Of a DNA stretch of 20,699 nt, positions 14,483-20,533 are shown piece after piece. A program made the translations under genes and the position numbers. Source of the stretch: DATDMG01 sp036518955 (GTDB lineage Bacteria > Actinomycetota > Actinomycetes > Actinomycetales > Kineosporiaceae); assembly GCA_036518955.1 (NCBI GenBank), contig DATDMG010000050.1, positions 1 to 20,699 on the forward strand, in the 5' to 3' direction. Each line of letters starts with the position of its first letter. The stretch's first letter is position 1. The notes under the pieces were generated by a model. The model was not told the origin of the DNA and made no database searches. It saw nothing but the letters and a program-made list of their open reading frames with translations.

Positions 14483-15682
14483 TCACGCCCTCAGCGCGTA
14501 GTCCTCCAGCAGACGCCGGCCGATGATCATGCGCTGGACGTCGGCCGTCCCCTCGCCGATGAGGAGCATCGGAGCTTCCCGGTAGAGGCGTTCGATCTCG
14601 TACTCCTTGGAGTACCCGTAACCGCCGTGGATGCGGAAGGAATCCTCCACGACGTCGCGGCAGTACTCGCTCGCCAGGTACTTGGCCATGCCCGCCTCGA
14701 GGTCGTTGCGCTCGCCGGCGTCCTTCGTCCGGGCCGCCATGACCATCATCTGGTGCGCCGCCTCGACCTTGGTCGCCATCTCGGCGAGCCGGAACAGCAC
14801 CGCCTGATGCTCGGCGATCTTCTTGCCGAACGACTCGCGCTGCTGGGCGTACGCCACCCCGAGCTCGAAGGCCCGCATCGCCAGGCCGCAGGCGCGGGCC
14901 GCGACGTTCACCCGGCCGACCTCGACGCCGTCCATCATCTGGTAGAAACCGCGCCCGGGCGTCCCGCCGAGAATCTGGACGTCGGTGGTGGCGTAGTTGT
15001 CGAAGACCAGCTCGGTGGTGTCGACCCCCTTGTACCCCATTTTCTCGATCTTTCCGGGCACGAGCAGGCCGGGTGCCGTCTCGCCGAAGCCGGTACCTTT
15101 GTCGACCAGGAAGGTGGTCATGTTCTTGTAGACGCTCTGCGCGCCGAGATCGGTCTTGACCAGGGTCGCGACGAGATTGCAGGAGCCGCCGTTCGTGAGC
15201 CACATCTTCTGGCCGTTGATGGTCCACGAACCATCACCGGTGGCAACCGCCTTGGTCCGGATCGCGGACACGTCGGAACCGCAGTGGGGTTCGGACATCG
15301 AGAAGCCGCCGCGCACCTCACCCACCGCCATCTTCGGTAGGTAACGCCGCTTCTGCTCCTCGGTCCCGTGCTGAAGGATCATGTACGCGACGATGAAGTG
15401 GGTGTTGATGATTCCGGAGACGCTCATCCAACCGCGAGCGATCTCCTCGACGACCAGCGCGTACGTCAGCAGCGACTCACCCAGCCCGCCGTACTCCTGC
15501 GGGATCATCAGCCCGAAGACGCCCATCTCCTTCATGCCCTCGACGATCGCCGTGGGGTATTCATCCTTGTGCTCCAGGTCGGTGGCGACCGGGATGATCT
15601 GTTCGTCCACGAACTCCCGCACCGCCGCGAGGATCTCCCGCTGGTCGTCGGTGAGCCCGTCCGTGTGCCGCAGACGTCCCAT
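14483..15682 (-). CDS. Acyl-CoA dehydrogenase family protein
   Basis: 399-residue FAD-dependent dehydrogenase that introduces an alpha-beta double bond into an acyl-CoA and passes electrons to ETF. N-terminal helical domain from 10, the FAD/substrate signature FSMSEPHCGSD (127-137), the second flavin stretch MWLTNGG, the C-terminal domain with QQRESFGKKIAEHQAV, and DSFRIHGGYGYSKEYEIERLYREAP. The catalytic base is Glu377 in GEGTAD, the location used by short- and medium-chain and branched-chain enzymes. The chain-length preference is not readable; the family resembles those acting in fatty-acid or branched-chain amino-acid breakdown. ATG 15682 has AAGGAG upstream. It is divergent from the sulfite-reductase operon across a long intergenic region. 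Confidence 0.95.
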   Translation of the reverse strand: MGRLRHTDGLTDDQREILAAVREFVDEQIIPVATDLEHKDEYPTAIVEGMKEMGVFGLMIPQEYGGLGESLLTYALVVEEIARGWMSVSGIINTHFIVAYMILQHGTEEQKRRYLPKMAVGEVRGGFSMSEPHCGSDVSAIRTKAVATGDGSWTINGQKMWLTNGGSCNLVATLVKTDLGAQSVYKNMTTFLVDKGTGFGETAPGLLVPGKIEKMGYKGVDTTELVFDNYATTDVQILGGTPGRGFYQMMDGVEVGRVNVAARACGLAMRAFELGVAYAQQRESFGKKIAEHQAVLFRLAEMATKVEAAHQMMVMAARTKDAGERNDLEAGMAKYLASEYCRDVVEDSFRIHGGYGYSKEYEIERLYREAPMLLIGEGTADVQRMIIGRRLLEDYALRA

Positions 15683-15836
15683 CCCAGCTCACACTCCTTC
15701 GTCGCCGCCGTCTCTGGACCAGCCCGGGACCGGCGTGGCCAAAAGTGTGGGCGGACGGCGACGCCACCGCACCCCCACCGACTGTGACGCCGACCACCAC
15801 CACTTTCTTCATTAAAAAAATCCACTTTACGACGTG

Positions 15837-15851
15837 GTCCACATGGTGGAC
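15837..15851. promoter_or_regulatory. 15-bp palindrome upstream of the sulfur-operon promoter
   Basis: GTCCACATGGTGGAC is symmetric around its centre (six-base arms, three-base spacer) and ends seven bases before the -35 box. That is a natural site for an activator or repressor. It could also serve the divergent dehydrogenase gene. Confidence 0.4.
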
Positions 15852-15857
15852 AGCCCG

Positions 15858-15887
15858 TTGACCATCCTGATTTACGCTCAGTAACGT
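15858..15887 (+). promoter_or_regulatory. Sigma-70-type promoter of the sulfite reductase operon
   Basis: TTGACC (15858-15863) and TAACGT (15882-15887) are separated by 18 bp, close to the housekeeping consensus. Transcription would begin near 15894, giving a leader of roughly 400 bases before sirA that includes the leader peptide. Confidence 0.6.
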
Positions 15888-16011
15888 TTCCGGAAAGCCA
15901 TCCAGAGCGGCCGAGAGACCTGGCTCGTCGACGCCGCAGCAACCACCGCCCTCCGCGGAATAGAGCGAGGGCCGGCCGGTGCTACTGCCAGGAGCGATGG
16001 AGGGATAGTCC

Positions 16012-16113
16012 GTGGAGCACTCCGGCCTGGTTCGAGCGGTCGACGAGCTGAGACTCGTGCGCCGTCACCACGTCGACCTGTTGCGGACGGCGAGCGCGGT
16101 CTGTCGGGCCTGA
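16012..16113 (+). CDS. Cysteine-type leader peptide of the sulfite reductase operon
   Basis: A 33-codon frame ends in RRHHVDLLRTASAVCRA and a TGA stop. This matches the short actinobacterial 'putative leader peptide' type (pattern RRxVDLxRxxSxxC) found ahead of sulfur and cysteine genes, where ribosome stalling at the cysteine codon is thought to control downstream expression. The single Cys codon (TGT, 16102-16104) is third from the stop. I take GTG 16012 as the start because GGAGGG (15999-16004) lies seven bases upstream. The in-frame GTG at 16057 would give an 18-residue peptide with a weaker ribosome binding site. The peptide itself probably has no other function. Family recognition is from memory of the motif. 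Confidence 0.7.
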   Translation: MEHSGLVRAVDELRLVRRHHVDLLRTASAVCRA

Positions 16114-16297
16114 CACCTTCCGGTCACGGTTCACGAGCGCTTGCGGGCGCCGACGGCGGTGCGCCGAGCGTGACCTTCCGGACGGCCCCGGACGCCGTCC
16201 CTGCGGATCTCCACCCCGTGTGACGCGGCACCAGCCCGGCCCCAGCCCGCCCGCAGGCGGCGGGGAGGCGCTTCCCGCGCCCGAAAGGACAGACAGC
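16114..16297 (+). promoter_or_regulatory. Attenuator-like structured leader before sirA
   Basis: 184 bases between the leader-peptide stop and the sirA start form several hairpins. GGTCACG (16122-16128) pairs with CGTGACC (16169-16175), enclosing GGCGC/GCGCC (16146-16150/16161-16165). GGACGGC pairs with GCCGTCC (16180-16200). CGGGGAG pairs with CTTCCCG (16261-16277) just before the ribosome binding site AAAGGA. The order leader peptide, competing stems, hairpin near the ribosome binding site fits translation-coupled attenuation. No U-run is seen, so Rho-dependent or translational control is more likely than intrinsic termination. Confidence 0.5.
16141..16174 (+). repeat. Degenerate second copy of the leader-peptide 3' end
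   Basis: 16141-16174 matches 16081-16114 at 25 of 34 positions, with an offset of exactly 60 bp, so the same reading frame is kept. The copies encode LRAPTAVRRA-stop and LRTASAVCRA-stop. Both are followed by CTTCCGG. The second copy has Arg in place of Cys and no strong start codon. Confidence 0.55.
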
Positions 16298-18082
16298 GTG
16301 AGCACCCAGACGAATCATCCACCGGCGGGCGCCGACCGAGCGGGTGACGGCCCCGCGGAGGCCGCCGGCCCTCGCGGCGCCTCCCCGGCCGCGGCCCGCG
16401 GCCGACGACCGGCCCGACCCGAGGGCCAGTGGGCCCTGGGCCACCGGGAACCGCTGAACGCCAACGAACGCTGGAAGAGCGACCAGGGCGGTCTCGCCGT
16501 CCGGGAGCGGGTCGAGGGCAGCTACGCCCGCGAGGGCTTCGGGTCGATCGACCCGATCGACCTTCGGGGCCGGTTGCGCTGGTGGGGCCTGTACACCCAG
16601 CGCCGGCCGGGGATCGACGGCGGGCGGACGGCGACGCTGGAGCCGGAGGAACTCGAGGACGAGTACTTCATGCTCCGCGTCCGGATCGACGGCGGGGCCG
16701 TCAGCCTGCGGCAGCTCCGCGTGCTCGCCGAGATCTCGACGCGGTACGCCCGCGGGACCGCGGACATCACCGACCGGCAGAACCTGCAGTTCCACTGGAT
16801 CCGGATCGAGGACGTGCCGACGATCTGGGCCGAGCTGGAGGCCGTGGGCCTGCGGACCACCGAGGCCTGCGGCGACACCCCGCGGGTGGTCCTCGGGTCG
16901 CCGGTCGCCGGGATCGCCTTCGACGAGATCATCGACGGCACCCCGGCCATCCAGGAGATCCAGCGCCGCTACATCGGCGATCCGAGCCTGGCCAACCTCC
17001 CGCGCAAGTTCAAGACCGCGATCTCCGGCAGCCCGCACCAGGACGTCGCCCACGAGATCCACGACGTCGCCTTCGTCGGCATCAACCACCCCGAACACGG
17101 GCCGGGGTTCGACCTGTGGGTGGGCGGAGGGCTCTCCACGAACCCGATGCTCGCCCAGCGGCTGGGCGCCTTCGTCCCGCTCGAGGACGTCGCCGAGGTG
17201 TGGTTCGGCGTCATCCGGGTGTTCCGGGACTACGGGTACCGGCGGCTGCGGAACCGGGCCCGGCTGAAGTTCCTGGTGGCGGACTGGGGTGCGGAGAAGT
17301 TCCGCGAGGTCCTCGAGACCGAGTACCTCGGGCGGCGCTTGCAGGACAGCCCTCCGCCGCCCCCGCCGCCGCTCGGTCGGCGCGACCACGTCGGCGTCCA
17401 CAAGCAGCGCCGCGGCCGCTTCTACGTCGGCGCGGCGCCGACCGTCGGCCGGATCAGCGGGCAGGTCCTGCACGGCCTGGCGGACGCCGTCGAGCGGGCG
17501 GGGAGCGACCGGATCCGGTTCACGCCCGAGCAGAAGGTGATCGTGCTCGACGTCGAGGCGCCGAAGGTGGCGGACCTCCTCGACGAACTCGACCTGCTGG
17601 GCCTGTCCGCCCATGCCTCGACGTTCCGGCGCGGGACGATGGCGTGCACCGGGATCGAGTACTGCAAACTGGCCATCGTCGAGACCAAGGCCACCGCCGC
17701 CCATCTGGTCGACGAGCTGGAGAAGCGCTTCTCCGACGTCCCGGGCCTGTTCACGGCCGACGCGCCCGGCCTGACGATCCACGTCAACGGGTGCCCGAAC
17801 TCGTGCGCTCGGGCGCAGACCGCCGATATCGGGCTGAAAGGCGTGCAACTGCCCGACCCGGCCGACCCGGCCGGCCCGACCGTCGAGGGTTTCCAGATCC
17901 ACCTCGGCGGCGGTCTCGGCGTCCATGCCGGCTTCGGGCGCAAACTGCGCGGCCTCAAGACGACCAGCACCGACCTGCCCGATTACGTCGAGCGCGTCGT
18001 CCGCCGCTGGCTGGCCCAGCGCACGGACGGCGAGGCCTTCGCCGACTGGGTCGCCCGCGCCGGCGAGGCGGACCTGCAGTGA
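16298..18082 (+). CDS. sirA: Ferredoxin-dependent assimilatory sulfite reductase (siroheme, 4Fe-4S)
   Basis: 594-residue enzyme reducing sulfite to sulfide with six electrons from ferredoxin. The [4Fe-4S]-siroheme ligands are Cys450 and Cys456 (CTGIEYC) and Cys499 and Cys503 (CPNSC). ITDRQNLQFHW (157-167) and two ferredoxin-like/siroheme repeats are present. Tyr99 (WWGLYTQR) and Cys191 (EACGD) are 92 residues apart, the same spacing as the Tyr-Cys cross-link I recall for M. tuberculosis NirA/SirA. Arg127, Arg196, Lys237 and Lys239 match its substrate-binding residues. That makes sulfite a likelier substrate than nitrite. An unusual SPPPPPPPLG linker (351-360) joins the halves. The first ~40 residues are disordered. 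GTG 16298 has AAAGGA eight bases upstream. It overlaps the next gene by four bases. Confidence 0.94.
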   Translation: MSTQTNHPPAGADRAGDGPAEAAGPRGASPAAARGRRPARPEGQWALGHREPLNANERWKSDQGGLAVRERVEGSYAREGFGSIDPIDLRGRLRWWGLYTQRRPGIDGGRTATLEPEELEDEYFMLRVRIDGGAVSLRQLRVLAEISTRYARGTADITDRQNLQFHWIRIEDVPTIWAELEAVGLRTTEACGDTPRVVLGSPVAGIAFDEIIDGTPAIQEIQRRYIGDPSLANLPRKFKTAISGSPHQDVAHEIHDVAFVGINHPEHGPGFDLWVGGGLSTNPMLAQRLGAFVPLEDVAEVWFGVIRVFRDYGYRRLRNRARLKFLVADWGAEKFREVLETEYLGRRLQDSPPPPPPPLGRRDHVGVHKQRRGRFYVGAAPTVGRISGQVLHGLADAVERAGSDRIRFTPEQKVIVLDVEAPKVADLLDELDLLGLSAHASTFRRGTMACTGIEYCKLAIVETKATAAHLVDELEKRFSDVPGLFTADAPGLTIHVNGCPNSCARAQTADIGLKGVQLPDPADPAGPTVEGFQIHLGGGLGVHAGFGRKLRGLKTTSTDLPDYVERVVRRWLAQRTDGEAFADWVARAGEADLQ

Positions 18083-18291
18083 CCGAGGGCTCGACGCGCA
18101 TCGTCCCGTACGTGTGCCCGTTCTGCGGTGAGGAGGACCTGCGGCCCGCCGATCACGACGGGACGCCGGTCTGGCACTGCCGCAGCTGTCTGCGCCTGTT
18201 CTCGCTGACCTTCCACGGCCTGGCGCCCGCGGCGTCGCGCCCGCCCTCCGCCGATCCACGCACGCGTTCCACCGACTGGAGTGACACCTGA
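18079..18291 (+). CDS. Small zinc-ribbon protein of the sulfate-assimilation operon
   Basis: 70 residues, with function unknown to me. Two knuckles CPFC (13-16) and CRSC (34-37) separated by 17 residues form a classic zinc ribbon, followed by LRLFSLTFHGL and a Ser/Pro/Arg-rich tail. The GTG start overlaps the sirA stop (GTGA) and its TGA stop overlaps the cysH start (TGATG). All three are therefore translationally coupled and should be made in fixed proportion. A small protein occurs in the same position in streptomycete sulfur operons, as far as I recall. Possible roles are an iron-sulfur or electron-transfer accessory of SirA/CysH, or a redox sensor, but nothing in the sequence decides. It is not a ferredoxin: only four cysteines, in zinc-ribbon spacing. 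Confidence 0.85.
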   Translation: MTEGSTRIVPYVCPFCGEEDLRPADHDGTPVWHCRSCLRLFSLTFHGLAPAASRPPSADPRTRSTDWSDT

Positions 18292-19022
18292 TGATCGGAC
18301 CGTTGCTGTCCCGCCCCGAGGATGTCGCCGCCGCCCTGGAGACCGACCCGGTGGCGTTCGCGGCGGAGGCGGACGCCGTCCTCGACGGCGCCGACCCGCT
18401 GACCGTCCTCGGCTGGGCCGGTCGAGCCTTCGGCCGCGACCTCGCGGTGACCGCCGCGATGGGTGACACCGTGCTGGCCCATCTGGCGTCCCGGGCCGTT
18501 CCGGGCGTGCACCTGCTCTTCGTCGACACCGGCTACCACTTCGCCGAGACGATCGGCACGGTGGACGCCGTCGCCGCCAGCTATCCGGTACGGCTGCTGA
18601 CGATCCGGCCACGGGAGTCGGTCGCCGAGCACGAGGCCGCCCGCGGCCTCCTGCATCGCACCGACCCCGACGCGTGCTGCGCCCTGCGCAAGGTCGCGCC
18701 GCTGAACAACGCGCTGCGCGGGTACCGGGCGTGGGCGACCGGGCTGCGCCGCGACGAGTCCCCCACCCGTGCCGGCACCCCGACGGTCGCCTGGGACGCC
18801 GGGCGCGGCGTGCTCAAGCTCGCCCCGATCGCGACCTGGACGGACGACGATGTCGACACCTACCTCGCGGAGCATCCGGACGTGTTGCTGAACCCGCTGC
18901 TGCAGGCGGGTTACACCTCGATCGGCTGCGCGCCGTGCACGCGCGCGGCGCGCCCCGGCGAGGACGGGCGGGCGGGCCGCTGGGCCGGCCGGGCCAAGAC
19001 GGAGTGCGGTCTGCACCTGTAG
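18291..19022 (+). CDS. cysH: Adenylyl-sulfate (APS) reductase, thioredoxin-dependent
   Basis: 243-residue CysH that reduces APS to sulfite and AMP. Family motifs are AAMGDTVL (55-62, the modified P-loop), FVDTGYHFAET (77-87) and LRRDESPTR (152-160). Cys129-Cys130 plus Cys213 and Cys216 (CAPC) are the four ligands of the 4Fe-4S cluster that marks the APS-using type, as opposed to the cluster-free PAPS enzymes. The catalytic Cys239 lies in the terminal KTECGLHL. The ATG start shares one base with the previous stop. CysH makes the substrate for SirA, so the operon carries both reductive steps. The ATP sulfurylase genes (cysD, cysN), often just downstream in relatives, are not here. Confidence 0.96.
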   Translation: MIGPLLSRPEDVAAALETDPVAFAAEADAVLDGADPLTVLGWAGRAFGRDLAVTAAMGDTVLAHLASRAVPGVHLLFVDTGYHFAETIGTVDAVAASYPVRLLTIRPRESVAEHEAARGLLHRTDPDACCALRKVAPLNNALRGYRAWATGLRRDESPTRAGTPTVAWDAGRGVLKLAPIATWTDDDVDTYLAEHPDVLLNPLLQAGYTSIGCAPCTRAARPGEDGRAGRWAGRAKTECGLHL

Positions 19023-19053
19023 CCACCCGCGGTCGCCGGGCCGCTGCCGCAAC

Positions 19054-19069
19054 CGCTCAGCCGTGAGCG
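19054..19069 (+). terminator. Short hairpin after cysH
   Basis: CGCTCA (19054-19059) and TGAGCG (19064-19069) form a perfect six-pair stem with a four-base loop, 31 bp after the cysH stop and before the Hsp70 promoter. No T-run follows (CACAAAAG), so it is only a candidate end of the sulfur operon. Confidence 0.35.
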
Positions 19070-19102
19070 CACAAAAGCCGTGATCGGACGTCGGCCGGGC
19101 GC

Positions 19103-19108
19103 TAGCCT
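19103..19108 (+). promoter_or_regulatory. -10 box of the Hsp70-like gene
   Basis: TAGCCT would start transcription around 19115, leaving a short leader with GGGAGA (19130-19135) seven bases before the GTG at 19143. This separates the gene from the sulfur operon. Confidence 0.45.
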
Positions 19109-19142
19109 GACCGGGACTCAGGCCGGCCCGGGAGACCTCTAC

Positions 19143-20423
19143 GTGCACGCACTCGGCATCGACGTGGGAACGACTCGCACCTCGGCGGCGAGTTGGCGCG
19201 ACGGGCGGGTCGACGTCCTCCCGCTCGGCCGGGAAACACCCTGGGTGCCCACCGTCGCCCTGCTCACCCAGGACGACACGCTCCTGGTCGGCGAGCCGGC
19301 GAAGGCTGCCAGCCCCGGCGCCCCGGACCGCTCCGCCTGGGAGTTCACCCGGCGCTTCGGGGACGCCCTGGGCCTGCTCATGGCCGGCCGGCAGGTGGGG
19401 GCGGACTGGCTGGTCACCCGGATGCTGCAGTGGGTGCTCGCCGCCGCGGCCGACCAGGTGGGCGAGGAGCCGGGGCACGTGGCGGTGACCGTGGCGGGCA
19501 GCTGGCGGGACCACCGGGTGGACCTGCTCCGGCAGGTGTCCGTCCGGGCCGGGATCCCGGCGAACCGGCTGACGCTCGTCCCCGTGCCGATCGCGGCCTG
19601 GATGGGCACCGTGGACCGGCACCCGCCGGACCCCGGGACGCTGCTCGGCGTCTACGACCTCGGCGGCGCCACCTTCGAGGCCAGCCTGCTGCGCGTGGTG
19701 CCGACGGGACTGGAGTTGGTCGGCACGTCGCTGAGCTCGAGCCAGTTGGCGGGCGCGGACGTCGACCGGGAGTTGCTGCGGCACGTCACCGCCGAGATCG
19801 GCGATGTCTGGCGGCGCCTGGACCACGGCGAGGCCGCCGTGCGGACCGGCGTCCACCGACTCCGCCGGGCGGTGGTGGCCGCCAAGGAGACGCTGAGCGT
19901 CGCGCCCTGGGCCGTGGTGCCGGTCGAACTCCCCGGGATCACGACCGAGGTGACGCTCACCCGGGCCCAGCTCGAGGTGGCGATCGAGCCGCTGCTGCTC
20001 GGCACGCTCGACCTCTTCGAGCGCTGCCTGCAGGCTGCGGGACTGGCGGCGACCGACCTGGACAGCGTGCTGCTGATCGGTGGCGGGAGCCGGATGCCGC
20101 TCGTCCGCTCGCTGCTGAGCGAACGCCTCGCGGCGCCGATCGTCGCCAGGGCCGAACCCGAACAGGCGGTGTCGCTGGGGGCGGCGGTCGCCGCCGGGAC
20201 GCAGCTCGCCCGACCTGCTCCGGCGCCCACCGCGGCGGCCGGCCCGGCCTGCCTGCTCGCACCGGTGGCCGACCCGCTCCCGGGGCCGTCGACCGGGCCG
20301 GATCCCGGGCCCGGGCCGACGGTCGTCCCCCGGCCGGCGGGACGCGGCGCCGTCAGCGTGGGCCTGCTGCTCCTCCTGGCACTGGCGATCCTGGTCATCG
20401 CCCTGGCCCGCGCGCACGGGTGA
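19143..20423 (+). CDS. Membrane-anchored Hsp70-like ATPase without substrate-binding domain
   Basis: 426 residues. The actin-like Hsp70 nucleotide-binding domain covers about 1-360: phosphate-1 loop GIDVGTTRTS (5-14), phosphate-2 YDLGGATFEASL (171-182), AKETLS (247-252), adenosine motif LIGGGSRMPLVR (311-322) and EPEQAVSLGAAVAAG. In place of the beta-sandwich substrate-binding domain and lid of DnaK there is a Pro/Ala/Gly linker (about 366-399), one transmembrane helix (404-422) and a four-residue tail. The ATPase should face the cytoplasm. DnaK-type chaperone activity is therefore unlikely; a membrane-tethered scaffold or regulatory ATPase is a better guess. GTG 19143 has GGGAGA at the right distance. 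It is followed by a separately promoted gene. Confidence 0.85.
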   Translation: MHALGIDVGTTRTSAASWRDGRVDVLPLGRETPWVPTVALLTQDDTLLVGEPAKAASPGAPDRSAWEFTRRFGDALGLLMAGRQVGADWLVTRMLQWVLAAAADQVGEEPGHVAVTVAGSWRDHRVDLLRQVSVRAGIPANRLTLVPVPIAAWMGTVDRHPPDPGTLLGVYDLGGATFEASLLRVVPTGLELVGTSLSSSQLAGADVDRELLRHVTAEIGDVWRRLDHGEAAVRTGVHRLRRAVVAAKETLSVAPWAVVPVELPGITTEVTLTRAQLEVAIEPLLLGTLDLFERCLQAAGLAATDLDSVLLIGGGSRMPLVRSLLSERLAAPIVARAEPEQAVSLGAAVAAGTQLARPAPAPTAAAGPACLLAPVADPLPGPSTGPDPGPGPTVVPRPAGRGAVSVGLLLLLALAILVIALARAHG

Positions 20424-20438
20424 GGCGTCGTCCAGGCA

Positions 20439-20451
20439 GCCCGGGACGGGC
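20439..20451 (+). terminator. Small GC hairpin after the Hsp70-like gene
   Basis: GCCCG (20439-20443) and CGGGC (20447-20451) pair around a three-base loop, 16 bp after the stop. It is short and lacks a T-run. The rest of 20424-20520 shows nothing else I can support. Confidence 0.25.
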
Positions 20452-20520
20452 GAGGCGACCCGGCGCGTGGTCCGCGACGATGAGTACCGACGGGGCATGT
20501 GCATCACGCTGAGTGCTTAG

Positions 20521-20526
20521 TAAGGT
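20521..20526 (+). promoter_or_regulatory. Leaderless-type -10 box of the right-edge gene
   Basis: TAAGGT is followed by seven bases and a GTG at 20534. The short AT-richer patch GAGTGCTTAGTAAGG stands out from its GC-rich surroundings. Confidence 0.5.
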
Positions 20527-20533
20527 ACACACC

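Larger units (their letters stand above)
15683..16011. promoter_or_regulatory. Long, locally AT-rich intergenic region between dehydrogenase and sulfur operon
   Basis: 329 bp without a convincing gene. The central part (about 15800-15900), with a run of seven A, is the most AT-rich stretch of the window. It contains a 15-bp palindrome GTCCACATGGTGGAC (15837-15851), a sigma-70-like promoter just after it (15858-15887), and a bulged hairpin (15948-15972, GCCCTCCGC pairing with GCGAGGGC) in the predicted 5' leader. A minus-strand frame beginning MKKVVVVG overlaps the dehydrogenase start and is not supported. Confidence 0.6.

Noticed and set aside
7062..15682. MaoC dehydratase and acyl-CoA dehydrogenase as one catabolic operon
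   Set aside because: They are on the same strand but about 7 kb apart with several unrelated genes between them, so linkage gives no real support.
15561..15842. Minus-strand frame containing MKKVVVVGVTVGGGAVA before the acyl-CoA dehydrogenase
   Set aside because: It looks like an N-terminal signal by eye, but it overlaps the well-supported dehydrogenase start in another frame, then becomes Arg-rich, and has no ribosome binding site.
16298..18082. Nitrite reductase rather than sulfite reductase
   Set aside because: The Tyr99/Cys191 pair, the coupling to cysH and the sulfur-type leader peptide all favour sulfite.
16124..18529. 801-codon minus-strand frame opposite the sulfite reductase
   Set aside because: It is a stop-poor shadow in high-GC DNA; the plus strand has complete iron-sulfur and siroheme motifs and tightly coupled gene junctions.
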